From NCBI RefSeq assembly GCF_003148625.1, contig NZ_QGGO01000007.1, positions 62,001 through 126,000 of the forward strand: a DNA stretch of 64,000 bases. Direction: 5' to 3'. A program made the translations under genes and the position numbers. Positions 44,007-53,313 of the stretch are shown here, piece by piece. The notes beneath the pieces are model-generated. The model did no database searches. It worked only from the letters and a program-made list of their open reading frames with translations, and was not told where the DNA came from. The DNA is from Arcicella aurantiaca. GTDB taxonomy: Bacteria; Bacteroidota; Bacteroidia; Cytophagales; Spirosomataceae. Positions within the stretch are counted from its first letter, which is position 1, and every line of letters begins with the position of its first letter.

Positions 44007-44187
44007 TATTTAGGAGTGAATATATCCACAAGTTACAATCTTCTTTTACAAACATAATAAAATGAAAATAATCAAATAGATAAGTTTAATTATCATTTGT
44101 ACGCTCAAATGTCTAACAATTAAGCATTTACAAAAAAAAAGTTATGACAATTATTTTCTGTTTCTTTCATAATTAAAAGCAAAACCG
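44007..44187. other. mutY-HU divergent intergenic region, proximal part
   Basis: AT-rich, divergent upstream region with a long A-run near 44130. Nothing beyond the HU promoter at 44188 was recognised. Confidence 0.5.
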
Positions 44188-44195
44188 TACCTTTG
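44188..44195 (+). promoter_or_regulatory. candidate -7 box of HU gene
   Basis: TACCTTTG fits TAnnTTTG. It leaves a leader of about 130 bases before the GTG start, long for a small DNA-binding protein. Confidence 0.5.
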
Positions 44196-44328
44196 TGTCC
44201 CCTAATGCTAAAGGGTTTACAAAAATGGTGATATTGGTTCATGAAAATTGAGCTAAAGTCTTCATTATCAGCTAAAAAGGAAGCAACCATTATTGTTTAA
44301 TATATTTTTAACTTAAAATTTTCAACAA

Positions 44329-44616
44329 GTGACTAAGGCAGACGTAATCGTAGAAATCGCAGACAAGACTGGCATCGACAAAGCAGATGTTTCAAGTGCA
44401 ATTGAGTCTTTTTTCTCAGTAATTAAGGACAATCTCGCAAATGGAGAGGCTGTATATGTAAGAGGGTTCGGTAGCTTCGTGAACAAGAAGAGAGCTCATA
44501 AAATTGCTCGTAATATCTCAAAAAATACAACAATCGAGATTCCTGAACATTTTATCCCAAGTTTCAAACCTGCAAAAACATTTGTTGAGCAAGTAAAATC
44601 TAACGCAAAGTTGTAA
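44329..44616 (+). CDS. HU-family DNA-binding protein
   Basis: 95 residues, starting at GTG 44329 (TKADVIVEIADKTGIDKADVSSAIESFF). The HU signature GEAVYVRGFGSFVNKKRAHKIARN spans the beta-arm. Nucleoid protein that bends DNA non-specifically. GTG is the only plausible start in frame and agrees with the family N-terminus. Followed by a TPR gene and RNase G/E gene, an order common in Bacteroidetes. Confidence 0.94.
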   Translation: MTKADVIVEIADKTGIDKADVSSAIESFFSVIKDNLANGEAVYVRGFGSFVNKKRAHKIARNISKNTTIEIPEHFIPSFKPAKTFVEQVKSNAKL

Positions 44617-44741
44617 TTTAGTTAATAGTTATTGGTTATTAGTTTACAAATTTTTGTCTGAAACTATTAATTATTACAATAGGTTTGATAATTATTCCCA
44701 ACTAATAACTAATAACCTACAACAACTAACTATCTTTATAG
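44617..44741. repeat. GTTATTGGTTATTAG word pair in opposite orientations
   Basis: GTTAATAGTTATTGG (44620s) is followed about 60 bases later by ACTAATAACTAATAACC (44701-44717). It fills the gap between HU and the TPR gene. Confidence 0.6.
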
Positions 44742-45596
44742 ATGCAAAAGTCTTTTATAGTAATCATTGGTATCGCACTTGCCACAGTTGGCGGATTATA
44801 TAGTTTGCCAAAAGTAGTCGTGAACGATGAAAAAAAGACCTTAGAACAACCCAATAAAGAAACTACTACTGGTTCAGCCAATCGTGATAAAGGTGTAAAA
44901 GAGGAAACTCCACAAGTTACTGAAAGCCACACAGAGTCATTGTCGAAAGAACAACAAACAGTAATAGATAATTTGAAGGGAGTTTACACGAAAGCAAGTG
45001 GTAAGGGCAAAATAAAGCCAGCCGAAGATTTAATTAATCAGTTTGTAAAATATACTCGTTACGATAGTGCGGCTTATTATGCAGACGAAATTGTTAAAAT
45101 TGACCCTTCGGAAAACAATTTGATGAAAGCGGGTGGTTTATATTATGAAGCCTTCACTTATGCTCTCCAAAGCGACAAGACAGTAAAGATGGGAGAGAAG
45201 GCTCGTGAGGTTTATCAAAAAGTTTTGGATAAAAACCCTAATAATCTCTTGGCAAAAACCAATATGGCAATGACATATACCGCAACTCAAACGCCAATGC
45301 AAGGAATTACGATGTTGAGAGAAGTTATTGCTAAAGAGCCAGATTATGAGCCAGCCTTGTTTAGTTTAGGAATCTTATCGATACGGTCAAACCAATTTGG
45401 AAAAGCCGTTGACCGTTTCAAGCAAATACTGAAGAACAATCCCGCAAATTCAAAGGCGGCATTAAATTTGGGATATTGCTTAGCAGAGTTAGATAGAAAA
45501 GAAGAAGCCACGCAGATTTTAGAAAAAGTCTTGAAAAATAGCCAAGACCCACAAGAAAAAGCTGCTGCCAACGATATTTTATCAAAGTTACATTAG
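44742..45596 (+). CDS. TPR-repeat protein with N-terminal membrane anchor
   Basis: 284 residues. A membrane anchor or uncleaved signal lies at 4-20 (SFIVIIGIALATVGGLY), a low-complexity linker rich in E, T, K at 25-65, then TPR-like repeats from about 95 (VKIDPSENNLMKAGG, YQKVLDKNPNNLLA, FKQILKNNPANSKAALNLGYCLAELD). Probably a periplasmic scaffold. It lies between HU and RNase G/E genes, as in related genomes. Confidence 0.88.
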   Translation: MQKSFIVIIGIALATVGGLYSLPKVVVNDEKKTLEQPNKETTTGSANRDKGVKEETPQVTESHTESLSKEQQTVIDNLKGVYTKASGKGKIKPAEDLINQFVKYTRYDSAAYYADEIVKIDPSENNLMKAGGLYYEAFTYALQSDKTVKMGEKAREVYQKVLDKNPNNLLAKTNMAMTYTATQTPMQGITMLREVIAKEPDYEPALFSLGILSIRSNQFGKAVDRFKQILKNNPANSKAALNLGYCLAELDRKEEATQILEKVLKNSQDPQEKAAANDILSKLH

Positions 45597-45759
45597 AGTT
45601 CAAATTGCAGAGAATAGATTGTAGAGTAAAGATTATATAGAAAAGAAGTTATATTCAGTATATTATGCTCAATGATTACAAACTTGGTTTCTATCATCTA
45701 ATCTCTAAACTCTATCATCTAATCAAATATTTTTTTAACATTTAAAACCTTTTACAATC
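45597..45759. repeat. AGAGAATAGATTGTAGAG words with reverse-complement CTAATCTCTAAACTC
   Basis: Short words at 45609-45635 recur as complement at 45696-45724. It uses the same AGAGAATAGA vocabulary as 10744-11090. Confidence 0.6.
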
Positions 45760-45849
45760 ATGCCTTGCGGAAAGAAAAGAAAGAGACATAAGATCTCAAC
45801 GCACAAAAGAAAGAAGCGTCTTAGAAAGAATAGACATAAGAAGAAATAG
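45760..45849 (+). CDS. AURKAIP1/COX24-like small ribosomal protein
   Basis: 29 residues: MPCGKKRKRHK then ISTHKRKKRLRKNRHKKK. This short, extremely basic sequence with the KRxxHKxxTHKRKKRLRKNRHK pattern is the bacterial form of the AURKAIP1/COX24 domain (mitochondrial mS38, related to bS22), a small-subunit ribosomal protein. Too short for normal gene finding. It is followed by a terminator hairpin at 45924-45965 and precedes the RNase G/E gene. The CDS is preceded by AAACCTTTTACAATC, with no Shine-Dalgarno sequence, as usual in Bacteroidetes. Confidence 0.9.
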   Translation: MPCGKKRKRHKISTHKRKKRLRKNRHKKK

Positions 45850-46419
45850 TTTAGGGATTAGAGGTTAGACTTAGTGTTTTTTAATTTATTAATAGACCTA
45901 ATCCCCAACCCCTGAACCCTTTATAAAAACAGGCAAAATTCATACAATGGAATTTGCCTGTTTTTGTCGTTTTGTGAGATTGTTGTCTTGAAAAATAATT
46001 TAGTTACTTAATGTTTTCATTTTCAGGCATTTATGTAATTATCGGTTATGACATTTGGTAAAGATTGGTATTCGGTCGTCGGTATTTAGGCTTTTCATTA
46101 AACGCCCAAATCTGTACAATTACTCTTCTTTCTTCTATAAAACCAAGCACGTCACCCACATTTAAAAGTCGAACTAAGAAAAATATTATAGACAAAATTT
46201 TATTAATTATTGATTAAGAGGTGTGAGTATTGAGCCATGAGTTCGTTAAAATACACAGATACACGCCTGACAGTTGGATACAACGTCAATGATTTCCCTG
46301 ATTTAGAAATCGTATTTCTTTTTCTCAACAGGCTCGAACATATCTATAATTTATTGATTATTAGAGGCTTACCTAAGAACACTCACGACGCATATTTTCT
46401 TCTCATTTTGTCAATCTAA
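45850..46419. other. 570-base gene-free stretch ahead of rng
   Basis: Contains an inverted word repeat (TTTAGGGATTAGAGG near 45850-45870 against CCTAATCCCCAACCCC near 45899-45914), a terminator (45924-45965) and about 400 bases of low-complexity sequence. A 60-codon ORF (46237-46419) ends directly at the rng start codon but shows no protein-like pattern. It may be a long 5' leader of the RNase G/E mRNA. Confidence 0.55.
45924..45965 (+). terminator. intrinsic terminator after AURKAIP1-like gene
   Basis: AAAAACAGGCAAAATTC (45925-45941) pairs with GGAATTTGCCTGTTTTT (45949-45965) with one bulge, with T-run. Confidence 0.8.
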
Positions 46420-47991
46420 ATGCTAAATTCACCTGTGAGTAACGAATTAATTATCAATTCGACTCCCAAAGGTGACCGCATCGCTCTGTTGCAAGACAAG
46501 CGTATTGTGGAGTATCACTTAGAGGAGTCCGAGCCACACTTTTCTGTTGGAGATATTTATCTCGGAACGGTCAAGAAGATGGTTACGGGATTAAATGCTG
46601 CCTTTATTGACATTGGTTATGAGAAAGACGCCTTTCTTCACTACCACGATTTAGGCCCAAACGTTAATTCCCTAAACAAGTTTACGAAAGAAGTTATTGC
46701 TGAAAGAATAAAATCTGGACGTTTAGATAATTTCAAGTTAGAGCCAGAAATTGACAAACACGATAAAATTGATAAGGTGTTGAGTAAAAACACGCCAATT
46801 TTAGTGCAGGTTGTCAAAGAACCTATTTCAACAAAAGGACCACGTTTGTCTTGCGATATTTCTATCGCTGGACGTTATACTGTGTTAGTACCTTTTTCAA
46901 ATGGGGTAAATATCTCGAAAAAAATTACAGCAAAAACCGAACGTCAACGTCTGCAAAGATTAATGTCGTCGATTAAACCTGCCAATTTCGGGGTAATTGT
47001 TAGAACAGTCGCAGAAGGCAAAGAAGTAGAGGAATTGGATAAAGACCTCCGTGAATCAATTGCCAAATGGGATGCGGGTATGAAAGCTCTGAAAAGTGCT
47101 AAACCCCGTGATAAAATAATCGGAGAGATGAGTCGAGCAACATCAATGTTGAGAGACTTATTGAATGAAAACTTCGATAGCGTTGTTGTTGATACGCCCG
47201 AATTATACCAAGAAGCTCGTAATTATGTACTAAATATTGCTCCTGAAAAAGAGAAAATTGTTAAGTTACATCAAGGAAAAACGAAAGTTTTTGAGCAATT
47301 AGGTATTGAAAAACAATTGAAAATGTTGTTTGGACGTTCGGTAAGTTTGCCACAAGGCGGTTATTTGATAGTTGAACACACAGAGGCATTACACGTAATT
47401 GACGTCAATTCGGGAAATAAATCTAATAGTGAAGAAGACCAAGAAGCTACCGCATTAAGCGTAAACCGAGAAGCAGCAAAAGAGATTGCTCGTCAGTTGA
47501 GATTGCGAGATATGGGCGGAATCATCGTTATTGACTTTATTGATATGAAGAAAGCTGAAAACAAAAAGCTGATTCAAGACATCATGAAGGAAGAAATGAA
47601 ATCTGACCGTTCTAAGTTCACAATTTTACCATTGACGAAGTTTGGCTTGATGCAGATTACTCGCCAGCGTGTACGTCCAGAAATGAATGTTATCACGGCA
47701 GAAAATTGTCCTGCTTGTGGAGGAACTGGAAAAATTACAGCAAGTATTGCTATTTCAGATATTATCGAACATCATTTAGAGCATATTCTGGAAAAGCAAA
47801 ACGAGAAAAAACCAACCATTATCTTGCATCCGTTCTTGCACGCATACTTTACCAAAGGTTTTCCGTCGAGACGAATGAAATGGTTTTTCAAGTATAAAAC
47901 TTGGGTAAATCTAATTCAAGATACTTCATTTGGTATTACTGATTTCAAATTTTTGAATGACCACAGTGAGCCAATTGAATTGATGGGATAA
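46420..47991 (+). CDS. rng: ribonuclease G/E family
   Basis: 523 residues, RNase G-length (no long C-terminal scaffold). S1 domain about 36-130 (FSVGDIYLGTVKKMVTGLNAAFIDIG), catalytic aspartates in ALHVIDVNSGNKS (about 322) and GIIVIDFIDMKK (about 366), Zn-link NCPACGGTGKI (about 427). It processes rRNA and degrades mRNA in the cytoplasm. Downstream intrinsic terminator 47995-48032. The unusual leader upstream may serve autoregulation as for E. coli rne, which is inference. Confidence 0.95.
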   Translation: MLNSPVSNELIINSTPKGDRIALLQDKRIVEYHLEESEPHFSVGDIYLGTVKKMVTGLNAAFIDIGYEKDAFLHYHDLGPNVNSLNKFTKEVIAERIKSGRLDNFKLEPEIDKHDKIDKVLSKNTPILVQVVKEPISTKGPRLSCDISIAGRYTVLVPFSNGVNISKKITAKTERQRLQRLMSSIKPANFGVIVRTVAEGKEVEELDKDLRESIAKWDAGMKALKSAKPRDKIIGEMSRATSMLRDLLNENFDSVVVDTPELYQEARNYVLNIAPEKEKIVKLHQGKTKVFEQLGIEKQLKMLFGRSVSLPQGGYLIVEHTEALHVIDVNSGNKSNSEEDQEATALSVNREAAKEIARQLRLRDMGGIIVIDFIDMKKAENKKLIQDIMKEEMKSDRSKFTILPLTKFGLMQITRQRVRPEMNVITAENCPACGGTGKITASIAISDIIEHHLEHILEKQNEKKPTIILHPFLHAYFTKGFPSRRMKWFFKYKTWVNLIQDTSFGITDFKFLNDHSEPIELMG

Positions 47992-47994
47992 AAT

Positions 47995-48032
47995 AAAAAA
48001 GCCTGATTATTGAAAAATAGTCAGGCTTTTTT
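47995..48032. terminator. intrinsic terminator after rng, bidirectional
   Basis: AAAAAAGCCTGATTATT (47995-48011) pairs with AATAGTCAGGCTTTTTT (48016-48032). A-run on one side and T-run on the other serve both rng and the convergent rpn-type gene. Confidence 0.9.
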
Positions 48033-48051
48033 ATTTTGAAATATGTGTTTT

Positions 48052-48957
48052 CTAATGAGAAGAATTCTTTATTTTTTGTATAATTTCTTCTACTTTTTGC
48101 AAAGGAAGTTCAAATGACTTAGCGATAATTTCTGCCGAAAAACCATTTTTAATTAAGCCTTTTATGTGGTTTAAAGTAGTTTTTTCAGTAGCTTCCAATG
48201 TAATTTCTTCTGCGATAGTCATGGCGATATTTGTTACAGTTTTTGAAACTTTAGTAAAGATAATAATTAAGTCATTTGATGTCAAGTTGATACCGTTATC
48301 AATATATTTAAAGACAGAGTGAATAAATTCAACTTCATGGGCTGCATCTAAAGCATTGAGTTTTTCTACCCAAAAAGATTCTAATTGAAGAAATTTTTCC
48401 TTTTCATCTCGACTATGTTTTAAAAGCATTGCTGCTGTGCTGAGAAATGTATTCTTAAAATTGGCGATTTGATAATCTTCCCAATTATTCAATGAAAAAA
48501 GTAGATAATCAAACTCAGGTAGAAATTGCTGAAGGTCAATGTGGATTTTACTAAAATAGCTTTTCATCGTAGTTTTCTTCCAAAGGGTCGTACCATGATG
48601 AATGATAATTGGAATAACAATAGAAGGTTTTTTATCTTGTTTTTCTTCCTCTTTCCAAATATTCAACATATACTGTAAAAGTTGCCAATGAGGATGTTTT
48701 TCAGAATATGATTTATGTTCAAAAAGCAAGGTTATTAGAATATCTTGTCCAGCAAATTCTGTTTGATAAGCCAAATCAGCAAAGTGTTCCGATAAATCGG
48801 CTTCAGTGAAAGACGAATTTGTTAGTTGAAGTTTTCCAAGATTAATTCTTTCACGTAGATTTATGGGGAAAACTTCTTCAATAAAACTTTGAACAACCTC
48901 TAAGCGAGAGAACGATTCTTTGAAGAATTTGTCGTGAGGATTATTAATATTAATCAT
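48052..48957 (-). CDS. Rpn-family PD-(D/E)xK nuclease
   Basis: 301 residues. The N-terminal half is a Rpn/transposase_31-type nuclease: HDKFFKESFSRLEVVQSFIEEVFP at the start, then FADLAYQTEFA, ILITLLFEHKSYSE (PD-(D/E)xK core, about 75-95), and PIIIHHGTTLW. Rpn proteins are DNA endonucleases linked to recombination and, in Escherichia coli, to phage defence controlled by an antitoxin translated from an internal start in the same gene. A C-terminal region from Met232 (MTIAEEITLEATEKTTL) is separable. It has its own promoter. Confidence 0.88.
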   Translation of the reverse strand: MININNPHDKFFKESFSRLEVVQSFIEEVFPINLRERINLGKLQLTNSSFTEADLSEHFADLAYQTEFAGQDILITLLFEHKSYSEKHPHWQLLQYMLNIWKEEEKQDKKPSIVIPIIIHHGTTLWKKTTMKSYFSKIHIDLQQFLPEFDYLLFSLNNWEDYQIANFKNTFLSTAAMLLKHSRDEKEKFLQLESFWVEKLNALDAAHEVEFIHSVFKYIDNGINLTSNDLIIIFTKVSKTVTNIAMTIAEEITLEATEKTTLNHIKGLIKNGFSAEIIAKSFELPLQKVEEIIQKIKNSSH

Positions 48958-48985
48958 TTTGTAGAGATAAATTATTTAGTTTTCT

Positions 48986-49016
48986 CAAAGATACTGGTTT
49001 CATTATTCTAATCAAA
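48986..49016 (-). promoter_or_regulatory. Bacteroidetes-type promoter of Rpn gene
   Basis: On the minus strand TTTG (49013-49016) and TATCTTTG (48986-48993) are separated by 19 bases, a full match to the -33/-7 consensus, 29 bases before the start codon. Confidence 0.65.
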
Positions 49017-49051
49017 TGACACTTTAAATAACGCCAAACCAAAGAATTTTC

Positions 49052-49059
49052 TATCTTTG
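49052..49059 (+). promoter_or_regulatory. candidate -7 box of SprT-like gene
   Basis: TATCTTTG fits TAnnTTTG, 21 bases before ATG 49081. The upstream TTG at 49057 lies inside the box, so it cannot be the start. Confidence 0.5.
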
Positions 49060-49080
49060 TATAAAGTCATACCAACCAAA

Positions 49081-49686
49081 ATGAATAACGATTTAGCCAT
49101 TTTTCAAAAATATTTTCCAGAAACTACTACCGAATATTGCTACAAACTTTGGAAGGAATATCAGTTTAAATTCAAGATAACTCGCCCACGTCAATCTAAA
49201 TTGGGAGATTATTGCTACCGTCGTGACCGAGGACATCAAATTACCGTTAATGCCAATCTTAATCCATATTCATTTTTGGTAACTTACATTCATGAAGTGG
49301 CTCATTTGCAGACTTTTAAAAAGTATGGAAATAAACCCGAACCGCACGGAAAAGAATGGAAACGCTATTTTAGAGAAACCTTTCAACCTTTACTACAACC
49401 CGCAATTTTGCCTATTGAATTATTGAATCCTCTCATTGATTATCTCAAAAATCCAGCAGCTACTACGCAAGGTGCTAAGCCTTTAATGATAGCTCTGAGG
49501 CAATTTGATACCAATATTGAAGAAGGAACAATTGTGCTTACAAGTTTGCAAGCAGGAGAAAACTTTGAACTCAACGGACGTATTTTTACAAAAGGAGAAT
49601 TGCGTAGAACCCGATTTTTATGTACCGACCACAAAAATGGAAAACGCTATGTTGTTTCTTCAAATGCTTTGGTGAAAAAGGTGTAA
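49081..49686 (+). CDS. SprT-like zinc metalloprotein
   Basis: 201 residues from ATG 49081. The zinc motif HEVAH (about 77-81, YIHEVAHLQTF) with PHGKEWKRYFRE downstream matches SprT/SPRTN-type domains, which in eukaryotes digest DNA-protein crosslinks; bacterial roles are unclear. The C-terminal 60 residues include a DHKNGKRYVVSSNALVKKV segment that may form a zinc-ribbon-like or RNA-binding tail but lacks a second CxxC pair. Divergent from the Rpn gene with a shared 120-base promoter region. Confidence 0.85.
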   Translation: MNNDLAIFQKYFPETTTEYCYKLWKEYQFKFKITRPRQSKLGDYCYRRDRGHQITVNANLNPYSFLVTYIHEVAHLQTFKKYGNKPEPHGKEWKRYFRETFQPLLQPAILPIELLNPLIDYLKNPAATTQGAKPLMIALRQFDTNIEEGTIVLTSLQAGENFELNGRIFTKGELRRTRFLCTDHKNGKRYVVSSNALVKKV

Positions 49687-49754
49687 ATCTTGTCTATTCT
49701 TAATAATTTTAATTCCTTCGCATCGTTAACTTTTAGTAGAAATTAATTAGCATC

Positions 49755-52700
49755 TTGAAACTAAAACTACCATATACCATCCTTATTTTCTTTGTTTTTT
49801 CACTTCCAAAATCGTTGGCTCAAAACTCGGTTTTAGCAAAAGGGGATTGGGTGAAAATTGGTGTCGCTAATGCTGGAATCTATAAATTAGATGCTTCGTT
49901 TTTCCAAAAGGTAGGTTTTAATATTGCTCAAATTAATCCTCAAAATATAAAAATTTATGGAAACGGAGGTGGAATGTTGCCTCAAGCAAATAATATATCC
50001 CGCCCAAAAGATTTAATTGAAAATGCCATTGCAGTTGAAGGAGAAACCGATGAAAAGTTTGATAATCAAGATTTTGTGTTGTTTTATGGGCAAAGTCCTC
50101 ATAAAATTATGTATGATTCATTGAGCAAATCATTTAGTCATCAGTTCAATCTTTATGCCGATACAACATTCTACTTTTTGACAGTTTCAGAAACGAAAGG
50201 GTTAAGAATCAAAGACCAAAATTCCATATCGGCTACACAAGAAATTTCCACTTTTGATGATTATGATTTTCATGAAGTTGACCGAAAAAATATTCTTGCT
50301 CAAGCTCCTTTTGCAGGTTCTGGACGTGAGTGGGTAGGGGAAGAGTTTAGTGGTAATTTGGAACAAATTTTTACTTTCAATCAAACGGGAATTATAGTTA
50401 ACTCCCCTCTGAAAATTATAACTTCGTTAGCCGCATCAGCTTTTGGACAAACTGAATTTGCCGTAAAAGCCAACGGATTGTCTGTGGGAACTACTACGTT
50501 AAATGCCATTGGTGAAGACCGTTATGACTATAAAGGCTCTTTCAGTTCAAAATCATTCATAATAAATCCTGATTTTACCAATGCCACGGATTTAAAAATA
50601 GGTTTAACCTACAACAGAAAATCTTTAAACGCAGGAGTTGGATATTTGAATTTCTTGGGAGTTCAAACCGTTCGTAATCTTAAACTGTATGGTAATCAGA
50701 CCGCCTTTAGGTCTCTTGAAAGTCTTAAATATTACAGTGTGAAATTTTCATTAAATGAAACTAATACAAATTTGAAAATTTGGGACATTTCAAATCCTTT
50801 TCTACCTCAAAATCAATTATTTACAGTACAAAATCAAAAAATAGTTTTTGGCATAAATTCAACATCTTTAAAGGAATTTATTGTTTACAACAATGCTGGT
50901 TTTTTAGAACCTATTTCTTCTCAAAAGATTAAAAACCAGAATTTACAAAATTTAGAAATCCCTGATTTGTTGATTGTTACTTCTGAATCTTTACGAAAAC
51001 AAGCCAATCGTTTAGCCGATTTCCGAAGACAACATGACAAATTAGTAGTACAAGTGGTTTCAACTCAAGAGATTTATCATGAGTTTTCTTCTGGCAGACA
51101 AGATATTTCTGCCATTCGAGATTTTGTGAAAACTTTGTACGAGCGTAATTCAACGAAATTGAAGTATTTGTTACTATTTGGAGACGCTTCGTTTGACTAC
51201 AAAAAAAGATTGAATGTCATTACAAACGAAACCAAAGAAATTTTAATACCAACTTATCAAAGTAGAGAGTCACTACACCCAATTTATAGTTTTTCGTCGG
51301 ACGATTATTATGGGTTTTTGAGTAATAATGAAGGAACTTGGGAAGAAAATGGCAGTGGAAACCATACTTTAGAAATAGGAATTGGGCGTTTACCCGTAAA
51401 AAGTGTGCAGGAAGCTGACGACATTGTCAATAAACTTATTCATTATAGTGCTGATAAAACCACTGTTGGCGACTGGAGAAGCAAACTCGCTTTTATTGCC
51501 GATAATGGAGATGGAAATATACATCAAGAAGATGCTGATTCTTTTGCCAAAAAAGTAGATGCTCAAACAGGAGTTTATAAAAAAGAAAAGGTTTATTTAG
51601 ATGCCTTTCCGTTGGTGTCTTTGCCTGAAGGGCAACGTTCGCCAGAAGCAAAAAAAGCCATTAATCAAGCATTTCAAAACGGTGTGTTGATAATGAACTA
51701 TAATGGTCATGGAGCGGAGTCTGGGTGGACAGATGAGCAAATTCTAAGCATTAGTGATATTGTTAATTTGACAAATTATAATACGCTTCCCTTGATGTTA
51801 ACAGCAACTTGTCAATTTGGACGATTTGATGACCCCAACCAAGTTTCGGGAGCAGAACTTTCTTTATTAAATGCAAAAGGTGGAGCTATTGCCTTATTAA
51901 CCACTACTCGCCCTGTTTTTCAGAATACCAATTTTGTGATAAATCAAGCCTTTTATGAGTCAATTTTTAAGCCAATAAATGGGCAAATGCCACGTTTGGG
52001 AGACGTGATGGTTTATACCAAAAATAATAGTTTACAAGGAGTTATCAATAGAAATTTCACCTTACTTGGTGACCCCTCATTACGTTTGAATTATCCAGAA
52101 AATGACGTAATCCTTACGAAAATAAATGGTAAAACAATTCTTCAAGGTGATACACTCAAAGCTCTGACAAAAGTTGTTTTGGAAGGAGAAATTGTAACAA
52201 GAGATTCAAAAACAAAAAACACTAATTTTAACGGAATCGCTCAGATTACAGTTTACGACAAACAAAAGAATCTTCAAACATTAGGAAATCAAGGAAGTAA
52301 ATTTGTCTATCAAGATTATCAAAACAAACTTTTTGATGGGCAAGTAAAAGTTCAAAATGGTAGTTTCTTATGTTCATTTGTAGTACCCAAAGATATAAAC
52401 TACCAATATGGTGAAGGTAAAATATTTGTATATGCTCAAACAACTGATGCAACCTCTGACGGCTTGGGTTCGTCTAAACTAATAGTAGGTGGTGCAAACA
52501 ATCAAAGTTTAATTGACAATCAACCTCCTAAAATTAAAATGTTTCTCAATGATGAAACCTTTGTTGATGGCGGACAAACCAATAATAGTCCTGTTTTAAT
52601 AGCAAAAATTTCGGATGAAAACGGTATAAATATTGCAACAGATGGCTTAGGACATCAACTCCTTTTAACGATTGATGATACAAGTAAAGTGTTTGTTAAT

Positions 52701-53171
52701 CAGCATTTTACAAATAGTTTAGACGATTATACATCAGGTCAAATTCAATATAATTTTACCAATTTACCAATAGGAAAACATAAGCTGAAATTAAAAATTT
52801 GGGATAATTACAATAATTCAACAGAATCTACGTTAAGGTTTGAGGTAAATAGTGCTAAAAATAATTTACTTAAAAGCGTATTTTGTTATCCTAATCCTTT
52901 TATCCAAACAACTAATTTTAGTTTCGAGCATGAAAGAGTAGGCGAAGACTTTAATGTAATCATCGAAATATATGATAGTTATGGTCGATTAATAAAGCAG
53001 ATTAGTGAAAATGTGTACCAAATAAGTAGTCCATTTGATAAAATTTCGTGGAATCTTGCAGAAGATTCCGTTCCGATTGTTACAGGTAACTACTTTTATC
53101 GTATTTTTGCAAAATCACTAACAACAAGTTACCAAGCCTCAGGAAGTGGTAAAATAGTGTCCGTTAAATAA
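49755..53171 (+). CDS. porU: T9SS gingipain-type signal peptidase PorU
   Basis: 1138 residues. PorU is the cell-surface C25 cysteine protease that removes T9SS C-terminal signals and attaches cargo. Signal peptide 1-22 (ends SLAQ). C25 catalytic residues: His about 651 in MNYNGHGAESGW and Cys about 684 in LTATCQFGRFDD. A T9SS-type C-terminal domain (about 1040-1138; VFCYPNPF ... ENVYQISSPF) is present, as PorU is itself a T9SS cargo. The only in-frame start is TTG 49755 after an upstream stop at 49737. porV follows, the usual arrangement. Confidence 0.94.
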   Translation: MKLKLPYTILIFFVFSLPKSLAQNSVLAKGDWVKIGVANAGIYKLDASFFQKVGFNIAQINPQNIKIYGNGGGMLPQANNISRPKDLIENAIAVEGETDEKFDNQDFVLFYGQSPHKIMYDSLSKSFSHQFNLYADTTFYFLTVSETKGLRIKDQNSISATQEISTFDDYDFHEVDRKNILAQAPFAGSGREWVGEEFSGNLEQIFTFNQTGIIVNSPLKIITSLAASAFGQTEFAVKANGLSVGTTTLNAIGEDRYDYKGSFSSKSFIINPDFTNATDLKIGLTYNRKSLNAGVGYLNFLGVQTVRNLKLYGNQTAFRSLESLKYYSVKFSLNETNTNLKIWDISNPFLPQNQLFTVQNQKIVFGINSTSLKEFIVYNNAGFLEPISSQKIKNQNLQNLEIPDLLIVTSESLRKQANRLADFRRQHDKLVVQVVSTQEIYHEFSSGRQDISAIRDFVKTLYERNSTKLKYLLLFGDASFDYKKRLNVITNETKEILIPTYQSRESLHPIYSFSSDDYYGFLSNNEGTWEENGSGNHTLEIGIGRLPVKSVQEADDIVNKLIHYSADKTTVGDWRSKLAFIADNGDGNIHQEDADSFAKKVDAQTGVYKKEKVYLDAFPLVSLPEGQRSPEAKKAINQAFQNGVLIMNYNGHGAESGWTDEQILSISDIVNLTNYNTLPLMLTATCQFGRFDDPNQVSGAELSLLNAKGGAIALLTTTRPVFQNTNFVINQAFYESIFKPINGQMPRLGDVMVYTKNNSLQGVINRNFTLLGDPSLRLNYPENDVILTKINGKTILQGDTLKALTKVVLEGEIVTRDSKTKNTNFNGIAQITVYDKQKNLQTLGNQGSKFVYQDYQNKLFDGQVKVQNGSFLCSFVVPKDINYQYGEGKIFVYAQTTDATSDGLGSSKLIVGGANNQSLIDNQPPKIKMFLNDETFVDGGQTNNSPVLIAKISDENGINIATDGLGHQLLLTIDDTSKVFVNQHFTNSLDDYTSGQIQYNFTNLPIGKHKLKLKIWDNYNNSTESTLRFEVNSAKNNLLKSVFCYPNPFIQTTNFSFEHERVGEDFNVIIEIYDSYGRLIKQISENVYQISSPFDKISWNLAEDSVPIVTGNYFYRIFAKSLTTSYQASGSGKIVSVK

Positions 53172-53313
53172 TTTACTATTGTGAATTTAACAGTAAGTTT
53201 TGCTTAGAAAAGGTTTATTGATTACTTTTGAGAATACCCAACGGATTTCTGTTAGTTGATATTTTACAATGCGTTATTAAGCCTCGTTTCGAGAAACTTT
53301 AACCTTAAAGACA

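Noticed and set aside
44129-44330. tRNA or small RNA gene before HU
   Set aside because: No cloverleaf, T-loop or terminator is visible; the region is better read as promoter plus leader.
46237-46419. 60-codon ORF before rng
   Set aside because: Amino-acid pattern is random-like, no start context, and it is better explained as leader sequence.
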